Position numbers and translations under genes: made by a program. This document shows positions 22,620 to 34,457 of a DNA stretch of 64,000 bases, one piece after another. The stretch comes from Cyanophora paradoxa (lineage: Eukaryota > Glaucocystophyceae > Cyanophorales > Cyanophoraceae): NCBI GenBank assembly GCA_004431415.1, contig QPMI01000511.1, forward strand, positions 62,001 to 126,000, in the 5' to 3' direction. How positions within the stretch are numbered: position 1 is the stretch's first letter; each line of letters begins with the position of its first letter. The notes under the pieces are model-generated. The model made no database searches. It was not told the origin of the DNA and saw only the letters and a list, made by a program, of their open reading frames with translations.

Positions 22620-23200
22620 GCCGGCCGGGCGGTACAGCGTACCTCCGGCTATCATCCATCATTGCTCAATTATTGTAGACGTATAGTATGCTTCTTGAGT
22701 GCGCGCCAAGAGGGCCGACCAGCCCCGGCCGGGAAACATGCAGTGAGGGAACGGTCACCCCGTTTCTTCCCTCCTGCCCCGTGCCGGAAAAAAGATCTGG
22801 TCGCTTTTCCCTCCTGGCCGCGCAGCGGCACACCGGGGCGATGAGATACTCGCCCCGGGGGCTCGCCTATGCTGAGCCTGATCACGAGGCGTCGTCCTCT
22901 CTTTTCTCCCCCGCGCCATTCCCGTGGATCGTGCACGTGCGCGCACGCGCGCCGTGACGTCGATCCCGTGAGTGAAAGCGATAGGCGCAAATGTTATTGT
23001 GTCAACCAATGAGGCCGCACGAGTGAGCGCCCGGCGGCGCTGGCGCAAGCCAGCGCTCGGCAATGACAAGCCGGAGTTCGCCAAGTAATACGTAATATTA
23101 GCGCTCGCTCGTGGCGGCCGACGCGGCCGTGGTTAGATATACGGCAGTGCCCTAAGGGAGGCAGCGCGTGAGCCCGGCAGCTGGCGCACAGAAGGAGAGA
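22620..23200 (+). repeat. split direct repeat B1 of the retroelement
   Basis: 581 bp that recur at 23787-24367 (offset 1167), apparently identical. It is directly followed by A2 with no intervening base. Confidence 0.9.
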
Positions 23201-23349
23201 TAATAGATTACGCTGCAAGGCGTGATCAGTTTCTCTCCGCCGGAGCGCGCTGCCGGGGCCGCGCCCTTACCTCCGGGGTACAGCCTGCGCACGGCCGCCC
23301 ACAGTACCCCCACTTTCTTTTCGGCTTCGCGTTAGTTGCAGCTTCGCGG
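23201..23349 (+). repeat. split direct repeat A2 of the retroelement
   Basis: 149-bp copy of 14264-14412. It starts at the exact base where B1 ends; this B1-A2 junction is what defines the split direct repeat. Confidence 0.9.
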
Positions 23350-23786
23350 CCCGCCCGCCTCTCCCGGAACTTCGGAAGCCGCGATCGCGATTAACTGGCC
23401 TGGAGCACCGGCAGGTGCCGGGCTATTTTCCGAATTTTTCAACGTTAACCCAACGATACGGTCTAGCTATAAGAATTAATCGGGGGAGGGGACCCGGAAA
23501 CTCACGGCCGCAGGTCGGTTCTGGAAATCAATCGGTCTGGATGCTTGGATCCAGGGCCCAACCCCCCCTCGTTTTCCGTTGCTAGGTAGGGCGCGGGGGA
23601 GAGAAGCTTTTTCATCAATGGGTGCGGGGCGGCACGCTGGAGGGGCGTGCGCTCTGTTCTGCCTTGGGCGCACCCGGTCGGGGGCGGGGAAACCGTCATG
23701 CCCCCGATCCCTTTCTCTTTCCGCTGGGACGAACAGGCGGAGGGGCCGTTCGTTTCCACCGTTTTTACGGCCCCACATTCCTATGT
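23350..23786. other. single-copy spacer between A2 and B2
   Basis: 437 bp that match neither the sequence after A1 nor the sequence before B1. In described PAT/Ngaro elements A2 and B2 are adjacent, so this spacer is unexpected. No coding frame with a domain. Confidence 0.7.
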
Positions 23787-24367
23787 GCCGGCCGGGCGGT
23801 ACAGCGTACCTCCGGCTATCATCCATCATTGCTCAATTATTGTAGACGTATAGTATGCTTCTTGAGTGCGCGCCAAGAGGGCCGACCAGCCCCGGCCGGG
23901 AAACATGCAGTGAGGGAACGGTCACCCCGTTTCTTCCCTCCTGCCCCGTGCCGGAAAAAAGATCTGGTCGCTTTTCCCTCCTGGCCGCGCAGCGGCACAC
24001 CGGGGCGATGAGATACTCGCCCCGGGGGCTCGCCTATGCTGAGCCTGATCACGAGGCGTCGTCCTCTCTTTTCTCCCCCGCGCCATTCCCGTGGATCGTG
24101 CACGTGCGCGCACGCGCGCCGTGACGTCGATCCCGTGAGTGAAAGCGATAGGCGCAAATGTTATTGTGTCAACCAATGAGGCCGCACGAGTGAGCGCCCG
24201 GCGGCGCTGGCGCAAGCCAGCGCTCGGCAATGACAAGCCGGAGTTCGCCAAGTAATACGTAATATTAGCGCTCGCTCGTGGCGGCCGACGCGGCCGTGGT
24301 TAGATATACGGCAGTGCCCTAAGGGAGGCAGCGCGTGAGCCCGGCAGCTGGCGCACAGAAGGAGAGA
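23787..24367 (+). repeat. split direct repeat B2 of the retroelement
   Basis: Second 581-bp copy of block B. It marks the right end of the element; 33 bp of flank separate it from the stop codon at 24401-24403 of the minus-strand membrane protein gene. Confidence 0.9.
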
Positions 24368-24400
24368 AAGAGATTCAGAGACTAGAATGCCGGCAGGCCG

Positions 24401-27400
24401 CTAGTCGCGGTCGCCGCCGGGGAGGGGGGTCTGGTAGCGGGAGTGGCGGGAGGGGGAGTCGGCGCCCAGGGAGGGGGTCCCCGCGGCGGCCGGCGTGCGG
24501 GGCCCCGCGCGGGGCGGCCGCTGGCTCTTCTCGGGGCTCGGGCCCCGCGACGTGGAGATCGGGGGGTACCGGGAGGGCGACGCCCCCGCGGGGGAGGCGA
24601 CCGGCGTCGCGGCGCCGGCGGAGGGGGCGGCGGTGGACGCCGAGGGGCGGGCGGGCGGCCGGCGGGCGCGACGGGGGTAGGCGCCGGCGCGGGGGCCAGC
24701 GGCGCGAGGCGCGGCGTGCCGCGGGGGCGGGTGCGCCGAGGGGCCCCGCGACGGCTGCAGCGGCGGCCCGCGGAAGGCGCCGCCGGCACCTGCCGCCGCC
24801 CCCGGCCCGGCGCCCTTGAGGGGGCTGACGGAGAGCCCGCGCGAGTGGGGCGCCGGCAGCGGCGACTGCTGCTGCGGCTCGGCCGTCGAGGCGGCGCGGC
24901 CGCCGCCGCGCAGCTCCGGCGCCCGCACCCCGCGGCGGGCCGTCCGCCGGCGCGCCGCCTCCTCCTCCTCCTCATCTTCGGGGTCGCTCCCGCGGGGCGC
25001 CCAGCGGACGGAGGCGGGCGAGGGCTCCCCCTCCCCCTCCCCTCCTCCTCCCCGGAGCCGCTGGAGGGGCCGGCAGCGCCCCGCCGGGCCGGCCGCGCCC
25101 GCGGCTGCGGCCTGCGGGGGCCGCCCTCGGAGCGCGGGCGGCTCGCGGAGCGCGCCCGCCGCGCCGGCGGCCCACGGGAGCTGCTCCGCCGCCTGCGCGG
25201 CCTCTCCTCCTCCTCCTCCAGCTCCTCCTCCTCCTCGCTGGTGTCCGGAGCGCGGGGCCGGCGGGAGCGGCGTGGCGGGGCGCCGCCCTCGAGGCGGTCG
25301 AGGTGGGCGGAGGCGTCGGCGAGGGAGGCGTCAAGGTCGCGGCGGATGTCGTCGCTCAGGTGCCGCGCCAGCGCCAGCGCGGCGCCCAGCGGGTCCCGCC
25401 CCGCCCCCGGCCCCTCCCCCGCCCCGCCCGCCTCCGCCCCGGCCGCGGCGGCGGGGAGGCGGGGGCGGCCTCGTCCCCGGGCGGCGGGTGTGGCTCGGGC
25501 GGGGGGCGCGCGAGGGCGCGGTCGAAGGCGGGGAGGAGGCTCGGGAGCGCCGCCACCGCCTCCACGGGGGCCGCCGGGGAGGCGGCCGGGGAGGCGGGGC
25601 GCGGGGCGAGGGCGTCGGTACCGCCGCCTGGGGCGAGGCCTGCGCGGGGGCCGTCGGCGAGCGGAGGAAGGGCGACGCCGCGGCGTCCCCGGCGGCCCGG
25701 CGCCGCCGCCGACGCCGGCGCCCTCCAGCGGCGGGGCGGCCACTGCCGTACCCGACGCCGGAGCCGCCTCCTGCACGGGCCGCTCGGCTTAGGCAGACGG
25801 GAGTCGGCTGGCGGTGGGAGTGAAGGCACCGTTGGTTGCTCTTGGAAGCGCACGGCGGGGCCTGGAGCGGGCGCCGCTGCCGCCCCGCCGCTGCCGCGAG
25901 CGCTGAACTCGCCCACTGCGGCGGCGGCGAGAGGTGAGGGGGCGGAGCGGGCGGTGCGGGCGTGCGGGCGGGGCGCACGGGGGACGACGAGGCGGGAGAA
26001 GGGCCGCAGGGCGGGCAGCTCCTTCGAGGCGAGCAGCCGCCCGTCCCGCGCCGACCGCACCTGCCGCCGCCTCAGGAGAGGGGGGGAGCACCCGGCGGGG
26101 GGGTACGCTGGACCTCGAGGTAGGCGGGGAGGCGGGGCCCGAAGGCGGAGGGCGGCAGCACGAAGAGCGCGTCCCCGAACGTGTCCGTCTCCGCCGCCGC
26201 GTCCCCCTGCCGCCCCGCGAGGTCGGGCGGGGCTTGGAAGGCCGGCCGGCGGGCGGAGGCGGCGCACGCGGACGAAGGCGGGGGGAGCGGGGGCGGCGGG
26301 GCGGTGGGGGCGGGGGGGCGGGCGTAGGCGGTGTAGGCGAGGGCGAGGGCGCAGGGCTCGACGGCGCCTTCCTCGAGCATCGCCAGCACGCTCGTCCGCA
26401 CGGTCTGCGCGGGGCTGGTTGACGGAGGGCGAAGGGGGCGGGGCGGGGCGGGGCTGTGGGGAAGGGTGGCACCACGAGGACGGGGAGGGCCTCGACGTCC
26501 AGGCGGGCGACGCCGACGGAGCCCGGGGCGACGCGCGCCCGGGCGGCGGCGAGGGGCGCCCCCGCCTTCGTCTCCAGCGTCACCCGCTTCTCCCCGGGCA
26601 GCAGGCCCTCGAACGCCACCTCCTCCGAGCTCAGCTTGTACCCCGCCGCCGTCCTGGGAGGGGGGGGGTGCGATGTGAAGGAGCGGCGTAGGCGAGAGCA
26701 TTGGGGCCGGGCACCGCTCCATGAGGCCCTCCGAGTCGTAGACGACGACGGAGAGGGGCACGCGGACGGCGGAGGCGCCCGAGGGGGACGAGCGCACGTC
26801 GAAGCCCATGCGCGGGAGGCGCACGTACACCTGGGGGGCACGGTAAAACGGTGCGGTGTAGGGGGCGGGGAGAGGGTACGGCGCACCACGAGGTCGCAGA
26901 GGCCGGCGGTGCGCATGGGGGCGGCGGCGAAGTAGCCCGGGGGAGGGGGCGAGGGGGCGCGGCGGGGCGGGGACGGGGAGCGGGAGGGGGCGCGGCGGGT
27001 TGGGGAGGGGGACCCCCGGCGGGAGGGGGGCCGGGAGCCGTAGAGCGGCAGGGGCGCGGCGAGGGGGCCCAGGCCGAAGGCCGGCCGCGGCGTCGGGAGG
27101 GCGGCGCCCGTCGCGGGGCCCCACCCGGGGCGCGGGGTGCCCAGCGGCGGGCCGCCACCGCCCCACGGAAGTGGCGGGGCGGCCCCGACGGAGGGCGGCT
27201 CCCGAGGCGGGCGAGGAAGCGGGCGGGGCGGCTCGCCCGCCACCCGTACCGCCCCTGCGCCTTGTGCGAGGGCGCAGGGGCCCCCATGTGGCGCCACGGC
27301 GAGAGGGAGACGCCCGTGCCGTCCAGCGAGCCCCCGCCGAACCCGACGTGCGTCACGCGCCGGTACGCGAAGGCGAGGGCCAGCAGGAGCACTGCGCGCG

Positions 27401-30400
27401 CGTCACGCGGGGGGTACCGGGGCAGAGAAGAGGAGGGCGGGCGGACGGATGGCGGCGGTGATGGCGCCGATGACGATGCCGGCGATGGCGCCGGCGGAGA
27501 GGCCGCTGGCGGCGCCCGGGGCCGGGGCCGGGGCCGGGGGGGCGGCGCGGGGGAAGGGGGTGGCGAGAGGCAGGGAGGCGGCAGGCCCGGGGCCGGCGAG
27601 GAGGCCGGCGCCCAGCAAGGGGAACTCGGGCCCGAGGGAGAGGGAGCCGGCGGCGAGGGCCGACCCCACGGCCCGCGCCACGCCGGCCGCCGCCGCCTCG
27701 CTCTCCGCCCGCCCGGGGGCCTCCACCTGGGGCCCCGTGAGGCCGCGCCGGGGCCGGCGGGGCGGGCGGGGGCGGGGCGGACGAGGGCGACGAGGGAGCC
27801 CTCGTAGTAGTCCAGCAGCCGCATCTGGCCCCGCCCCCGCCCCGTCAGACACGGCCGGCGGGCGGGGCGGGGCGGAGAGGGCGGGCCTGGTCGCGCTGGA
27901 GGCCGGGAAGAGGGCGGCTGCCTCGAGGGCCCCGCGAGGGCCCCAGCAGCCGCAGCTGCGCCCTGCCCCCGCCCGCCCCGTCAGGCGGGGCGGGAAGACG
28001 CGGGGGGCTCGGCAGGCGCACTCCGGGGTGAAGTTGGCGGGGGAGCCCTGGACGCGCAGCTGCAGCGTGAGCGCGAAGGCCGTCTCGTTCGCCCCGGCGT
28101 CGGCGCGGGGGCCGGGGCCGGCGTGGCCGGCGCGGGGCCGTCGAGGCGGGGGCGGGGCGGGGCGATGGCATGGGGACGGAGGCGGCGAGGGCGGCGGAGC
28201 GGAGGGTCGCGCGGAGCACCGCCGAGGCCGGGGCCGGGCCGCCCTCGCCAGAGGCGGCCGCCTCGCAGACGGAGGGCCCCTCGAGGGCCGGGCAGTCGGC
28301 CCGGGCCCCAGGGCGACGCTGGCCGTCTCCCGGCGGCCCCCGAGAGGCGGAGGGCGAGGCAGGCGCCGGCGAAGGGCGCCGGCGGGCCGGAGCCGGCGGC
28401 GGGCCGGCGGCGCAGCGGAGGCGCTCGCCGTCGTAGGAGGCGGCGTGGCAGGCGAGCGCCGGCCACTCCGCCCCGTCCACCCGCACCTGCGCGCGGCCAT
28501 CTGCGTCGGCGGGGCGCGGCGTCGGAGAGGCCCGGCGGGCCCTCACCTCGACGAGGACGGCCCCGGGCGGGCAGCGGGGCGCGTGAGGGAGAGCTGCGGG
28601 GCGCCTGAGCCGGGAGAGGCACGGGGGCAGGGCGGGGGAGCGCTCGCCTGGAGGGAGTACTCGCGGGGCTCGGGGAGGCACGCGGCGGGGCCGGCGGGGT
28701 CCTCGTGCAGGGCCGCCGGCGTCCGCGCCGCCCCGCTGTACACCGCCCCCCCGACGAGCGCCGAGCAGCCGGCGCCCTCGCAGGCCGCTGCCGCGTCCAC
28801 GTAGACCGTCCCCAGGTCCGCCCCCGCCGCCCCCGAGGCGAAGCTGGACGCGTAGAGAAGGTAGTACCCCGCTGCGCCCGCCCGGCGTGAGGCGGTGGGG
28901 TACGCGGGGTGGAGAGCGGGTGCGGGCACCGGGGAGGTCGACTGGTACGGTGTAGTTGAGGGAGGGCGAGGCGGCGCTCGCGTTCGCCAGGAGCACGCGC
29001 CCTGCGCGGGCGCCTCGTCTTCAAAAAACAAAAAAAAGGGGGGGGTCGGCGGGGTACCGGAGAGGGCGGGGAGGAGGGCGGCGGGGTCGGCGGGGCCCGG
29101 GCCGAAGGCGGCGGGGCCGACGAGGGGCGCCAGGGCGGAGCGGAACTCGGTGGGGGCCAGCAGGCCGACGCGGGCGCGGGGTACGCCGTCGGCGGCGAGG
29201 GCGACGCGGCGGGGGGCGCCGGCCGGGAGGAGGTAGGGGCGGCCGCCTCGCGGGGCGAAGGGCGTGCGGGCGGCGGTCAGGAGGAAGGGGGAGGGGGCGG
29301 CCCCCAGGGAGATGCGCAGTCGGCCGGAGGCGAACGGGGCGAGGGGCGGCAGAGTCGAGGCCCGCAGGTCCTCCGCGGAGGGTAGGGGCGCCAGGGCGAG
29401 CACCCCGCCCACATCCCCGGGGGCCGAGGCGGAGGGGCCCTGCAGGGAGGAGGGGTACAGGGCCGCCAGCAGGAGGGTCCCGGAGGGGACGGAGGGGGGT
29501 ACGGTTACGGAGGCGGTGCCGGAGGGGCCGGGGGCGGAGGCGGAGGCGAGGGGCGCGGGGCGGGGGCGGCGGAGGCGGCGGTGGAGGTGAGGCGGGCGGT
29601 GAGATTGGCGGGGGGTACGGCGTCGGAAGCGTACAGGGCGGCGGTGACGGGGCCGAGGGGGCCGGGGCGGGGGCCCAGGAGAGGGCGCAGGCGGCCCCGG
29701 GCTCGCAGACGAGCACGGCCGGGGCGGGGGCCGGCTCCTCCCCGGGCAGGCGGGGGTCGCAGAGGGCGGCGGCGAGCGAGGGGGGGCCGGCGAGGGCGAG
29801 GGGGCCGGCGCAGAAGGGGTAGAGGGGCGCCGGCTCGGCGACGGAGAGCAGGCCGACGTCGAGGGGCCGCCCCTTGGCGGTGAGCAGCACGCCCAGGACC
29901 GTCCCCGCCTCCAGCCCCGCCGGCACCCGGAAGGTCGTCTCGAAGCCGCCGGGGAGGGTGCGCGAGGGGGCGGGGAGGGGGGCGTCGGGGGCCGGGGGGT
30001 AGGCGGGCCCCGTGAGGGCGGCGATGAGGGCGACGGAGTCTGCGCTGGAGTAGAGGGCGAGGGCGGCCGAGGCCGGGGCCAGGTCCCGGAGGCCAGCGGC
30101 TCGGCCCCCGTCGCCGCCCACCGCAGCGTGCACGCCCGGCCCCGCCCGCACGCCGCCGCCTCCGCCGCCGTCCCGTTGCACAGCCCCAGCAGCACCGACG
30201 GCGGGAACGAGAGCGCCGCCCGACGCTCGACGCCCTCGCACGCGGCGTACGGCCGCGGGCCCCGGGGAGCGCCGAGGTCCGCAGGAGGGCGGCGGAGAAG
30301 GTCAGGCGCGGGGCCGCCTCGCCGGGGCGCCGGCCGCGCAGCCGGCCGGCTCGCCCTCGGCCGGGCACGCGCTACCGTTGCCGTTCCGCTGCGCGCGGGC

Positions 30401-32098
30401 GTGAGGGGCGCGCGGGCGGGCCGGGGGCTTGGGCGCGGGGTACCAGGACGAGGGAGAGGGTGTTGGAGGAGGGCCCGCCGAAGGCCGCCCAGAGGCAGGC
30501 CCCCGAGAAGGCGCCGTACCCGCCGGGGGCGGCGGGAGGCAGCGGGCGGGCCCGCGGGCCTCGAGGCGGGCGAGGAAGCAGCGGAAGGCGCGGCGGCCCT
30601 CGAGCCGCAGCTCCAGCAGCAGCGAGCCGGCCGCCGGCGCCGAGAGGAGCGCCTCCGCCGCGAGGGCGCGCGCCGGCGGGCAGGAGGCGGAGGGCGGCGC
30701 CGCGAGGTCCGTGGGCACGCTCGCCTGCCCCGCGAACGAGGCCGGGAGTGCCGCCTGCGCGCACCCCGACCCCGCGCACGGTCCTGCCGCCCGGCCCCCC
30801 GGCGTCGAAGGCTGCGGCGCGGCGAGCGGGCGCCGGGGGATCGCGCACCCGGGGCCTGGATGGACACCAGGCCTGCCGCCGCCGCCCCGCGCGAGGCGGA
30901 GAGCAGGACCGCGTAGTAGTCGCCCCCTGCCGCCCCGTATCGGCGGGGTACGGCGAGACTTCCGGGGGGAGAAGAGAGCGCACCGGGGAAGTCGAGGGGT
31001 ACGGGCCACTCGAGCACGTCGCCGGTGGCCCCCGCGGAGAGCACAGCGGCCGGCTCGGCGGCTGCGCGGGAGGGATCAGGCGCGGGGTACGGAGGGGGGA
31101 AGGGGGGTACCGAGGAGGGCGCGGAAGAGGGCAGTGCCGTTGAGGTCCTCGAGGAGGGCGCGCCGCGCGACCGCCGAGAAGTTCGCCGCGCCGAGCAGCA
31201 CCGCCCGTAGGGGGTACACGTCCCCCGCCGCAACCGTCCACTGGGCGGCGGCGGGTGAGGCGCGGCAGGGCGCGTCAGGGCGCGGGCGCACGGAGAGCGA
31301 GAGGTTGCCGCCGGCGTGGGCGAGGAAGGAGGCGCCGCTGCGGAGAGCCGCGCGGGCTGCGCGGGCGCGGAACGCCGCGAGCGGCTGCGCCGCGTCCGCC
31401 AGCGGCAGCGCAGACGTGAGCTCGAGCAGGCCCCCTGCGCGCACCGAGTCGGCCACGGTCGGGGCGGGGCGGGGCGCAGGCAGGGGCGGAGGGCACCGGC
31501 GAGCTGGGAGAAGGAGGAGAGGACGCGGGCGGGGCTGTCGGCGGGGGCGACCTCGACGAGCCCCGCGTCGAGCGCGCGGCCGCCCGCCTCGACGCAGACG
31601 ATGAGCCGCGTCCCGGTGGGCGTCCCCGCCGGCGGCGAGATGCCGGCCGCGCCCAGCAGGGCCAGGTAGGAGCCGTAAAGCGTCTGGGTGGGCGCGGCGG
31701 CGACGGCCGCGCCCGAGCGGAGCGCGCTCTCGACGGCGGTCCGGTTCGACTCGCTGTAGACGCGCACAGCGACGACGGCGGAGGCGGCGAGCGAGGAGGA
31801 CCACTGGAGCTGGCAGGTCGCCCCCGCCGCGCAGGTGAAGCCGGCAGTCAGGAGCCCGCCGAACGGGCCGTCGCGGTCGCTCGTCGCGTTCGTGCACTCC
31901 AGCTCCAGGAGCGAGGCCGGCCGCACCAGCCGCAGCGGCCCTGCGCACGGGGGCATCACGGGCCGGCGCTGTCAATCTTGGTCGAGACCAGGGCGCACCG
32001 CTGCAGGTCGCGGGGGCAGCGAGCGTTCGTGCGATGCCCAGCAGGAGGAATAGAACTCCTGCGGTTGCCGCAGCTTTGCCGGGTCGCGAGCCGCACAT
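24401..32098 (-). CDS. large type I membrane protein with repetitive ectodomain
   Basis: Multi-exon minus-strand gene. The start at 32098 gives a signal peptide (MCGSRPGKAAATAGVLFLLL, then GIARTLAA). An intron of about 60 nt (donor GTGCGCCC, acceptor GCAG near 31950) joins it to PLRLVRPASLLELEC. The ectodomain (to about 27500) is made of related units with spaced Cys, NxT/NxS sites, and recurring patterns such as PxGTxLxVxLxAxGRxLDxGLLxVA; I count at least five. The transmembrane helix near 27400-27500 (SAGAIAGIVIGAITAA, then LLLLALAFAYRR) spans a splice junction. The cytosolic part is about 700 residues, Pro/Arg/Ser-rich with an acidic run near 25225. A beta-sandwich, adhesin-like ectodomain (perhaps Kre9/KNH-like) is my inference. 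Function unknown; surface adhesion or sensing is plausible. Exon borders are approximate. Confidence 0.7.
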
Positions 32099-32516
32099 GC
32101 GGGAGACGTTGACGGGCGCTGGATTCAAACTTCGACCTCGGGCCGGGGGCCTAGCTGCTAGTGCTAGCTCTTTCATGGCTGCTTCGAGGGCTGAACGGTA
32201 GTGCGCTGACGAGGCAGCTCGGCATCTAGCAAGCCGAGCACCGCGCACGCCTCGCGCGATGCGTGCAGGCTGACGGTACCGCCGGTCTACGACCAATAGA
32301 GTTCTCCGGCAGCTTCCTGGGGCGTGCGAGCGCGGCCTCGACGAGCCGGTACCCCCCAGACCAAACTTGAGAAGGAGAGACCAGAGCACCGGGCGAGCGA
32401 GCGAGACGCAGAACGCAATCAGCGAACGTCCCAGAGCGTTCAGAAAGCGTCGCTGAGGAAACGTACGAGTCAGCAACGCGCACGTAGGCGAAGCACCAAG
32501 CGCGGTCGAGCGCGGG
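32099..32516. promoter_or_regulatory. divergent promoter region
   Basis: 418 bp separate the starts of the membrane protein (minus) and SAYSvFN (plus) genes, so both promoters must lie here. I see no TATA box. CG dinucleotides are frequent and no reading frame has a domain. Confidence 0.5.
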
Positions 32517-33853
32517 ATGGGCAACGCGGCGAGACGCATCGCTGGCCTCGGCGACCCGCTGCAGGCGCAGCGGGATGCGCTGCGCCGGTGCCAGCGCAAA
32601 GTGCGCGGCGTAGACCTCTCGCCGCCATCGTCGACGGCGCCCCTCCCATCGCCCACGCTCGGCTTCGCAGGTAGAGGAAATGATGGAGCGGGAGGGGGCC
32701 GCGGCGGAGAGCTCTAGCAGCCTGGGCGCGCTGCAGAGGAGAAAGTACCAGGAGCACCTCATCCGGCAGGCGCAGGCGCTCGTCGCGCGGCTCGACGAGA
32801 AGGTGCGGCTCCCGTATCGCTTCGGAGCGCAGACCCGCCCGCAGCCGATGCCGCGCTGCAGGCGCAGGGCATGGGGCGCAAGCTGCAGGAGCGGGGCGGC
32901 GGCGGGTCGACCGGAGCGGCAGGCGGGGACGCGGTCGCAGAGCTTGGGCGGGAGCTGCAGCGAGCAGAGCAGGCGGGCGGCCGCGCCGCGTCGCGCGCCC
33001 GTCCTGCGCCGCCCCTCGCTGACGCCGCTGCGCTGCTGCAGGCCCTCGCGGGACCAGCTGATGAGGACGGCGGTGCGAGGAGCGAGCCTATGAGCCTGCG
33101 GCGGAAAGCGGCGGTCGCCGCGTGGGCCTCCTGGATGCTGCTCTCCTTCTGCATGCCCCGCGAGTTTGGCGTGCGCACGGCCACCCCCGCATACCCCCTC
33201 CAGCCGTCAACCGTACCCCCACAGGTCCCCTGGTTCATCGTGGGCGCCCTCATCGGGATCTGTACCCTCGGTCTCGAGACGCGCACGCGGGGCGACACCC
33301 TCTCCGCCTACTCGTGCGCCCCGCGCCTCACTCCCCCTCCCCCCCCCCACCCCGGAAGCAAACGGGGGTACGCGTGGTGACCGTGTGCCAGGGTGTTCAA
33401 CCCCGGGGTGGAGCGGCTCGAGGGCGCCATGACGGCCGACTCCTTCGCTCTACCCGGGCAACCTCGCTACGACGCGCGTCCCGCCCCCCCCCCCCCCCCC
33501 CCCCCCCTTCTCCCCCCCCGCTGAGCGCCGGCGGCAGGCCCCCGAGGGCGGGGCGGGGCCCTCCTCCTCCTCGCGGGCGGGGGCGGCCCCGGCGGGGGCC
33601 CCGGCGCACCACCGCATCGAGTCCAACTTCGTGTCCCCGTCGGGCATCACCCTCGTGCGCGCCTCGCTTGAGACTAGACGCGGCCCACTGACCCCGGCCC
33701 CCGCAGGCGGACTACGAGGACGCGTACGAGGAGGAGGCGGACGCGGACGGGGCGGGCGGGGGCCCGGGCGGGCAGCTGCGGCTGCGGGGCAAGGAGCGCA
33801 ACGCGGCGTGCCCCTGCGGCTCCGGCAAGAAGGCCAAGAAGTGCTGCGGCTAG
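32517..33853 (+). CDS. SAYSvFN-domain membrane protein with C-terminal SEC-C zinc motif
   Basis: Exon 1 (32517-32600, MGNAARRIAGLGD) joins by an intron at 32601-32670 to exon 2 (32671-32802), giving a helical N-terminus (RKVEEMMEREG). Exon 3 (32862-33313) ends with the hydrophobic stretch PWFIVGALIGICTLGL followed by GDTLSAYS. An intron at 33314-33391 then restores SAYSVFNPGVERLEG, the SAYSvFN signature. A later intron has a poly-C run (33483 on); one join there does not keep frame by my count. The last exon, beginning near 33713, ends ERNAACPCGSGKKAKKCCG, a complete SEC-C zinc-binding motif, with TAG at 33851-33853. Human SAYSD1 acts at the ER translocon in quality control of stalled, UFMylated ribosomes. 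SEC-C modules bind zinc and ribosome-linked partners in other proteins. A role in ER translocation quality control is an inference. Confidence 0.85.
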
Positions 33854-34457
33854 TTGTACAGGGCGGCTTTCTGAGGCAGGTTGAGCGACTTTGTCGTGCT
33901 GTGCATATGCATGCCAAGCCTCGAGCCCGTGTTCAGGGCTGGATAAGAACCCAACGGACTCATCGCCGTATACGTAGCATGCGCATTGCATGTGGCATTT
34001 TTACATGGCATTTAATTTAGATATCGTTGCAGGGGTGGGCAGCGCCGAGCACCTATACTAACTGTCTATATATAGCTGCCGCTACTTGCTTATTAAATAA
34101 TTGAATGCTCGCGATCGTGATCGCGTATACATGTTGGTCAGAGCTTACAAACGGGATATCGATATCAGCTGCAGAGCCTTGTCGCAGCTGGTCATGAAGA
34201 ATTTGATTCTATAGCTAATTAAATGTAAACAAAACTAGCCGAGCAGAGGGTCAAGAATATTGAAGACTGAAGACTAAGATGTCGATATCAATCTACCACG
34301 CGAGCTCGAGCTCAGCGGCTCAAGGCCCAGGACGAGTTCGAGTTTGGACCGGATCCGGAGCTCGTGATTTAATATTGCAATTGTTGATGGCGATGAAGGA
34401 GGGCGGATCCGAAGTCCCCTAACTAGCTATATACATGTAGGCTCGAGCTCGCAAAAG
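33854..34457. other. AT-rich intergenic region
   Basis: About 600 bp between the converging SAYSvFN and GTPase genes. It is markedly AT-rich (TTAAATAATTG, TAATTAAATG) with palindromic CGATCGTGATCG-like pieces. No gene or terminator is supported. Confidence 0.5.

Larger units (their letters stand above)
14264..24367 (+). mobile_element. tyrosine-recombinase retrotransposon (DIRS superfamily, PAT/Ngaro-like)
   Basis: About 10.1 kb. It carries a gag-like region, a reverse transcriptase with RNase H, and a tyrosine recombinase in place of an integrase. The ends are not LTRs but split direct repeats: a 149-bp block A at 14264-14412 and again at 23201-23349, and a 581-bp block B at 22620-23200 and again at 23787-24367. 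B1 abuts A2 exactly. This A1...B1A2B2 order is the hallmark of PAT/Ngaro-type elements, which integrate through a circular DNA and leave no target-site duplication. Unusually, 437 bp of single-copy sequence separates A2 from B2. RT-RH and YR frames are open, so the element is young; gag needs several single-base shifts. The right end lies 34 bp from the stop codon of the next gene. Confidence 0.9.

Noticed and set aside
22620-24367. 581-bp direct repeats as LTRs of a Gypsy/Copia element
   Set aside because: No repeat of block B lies at the left end; instead block A links the two ends, and a tyrosine recombinase replaces the integrase.
33483-33515. poly-C run as a functional signal
   Set aside because: It sits inside an intron and is a low-complexity tract similar to poly-G at 12187; length may be unreliable.
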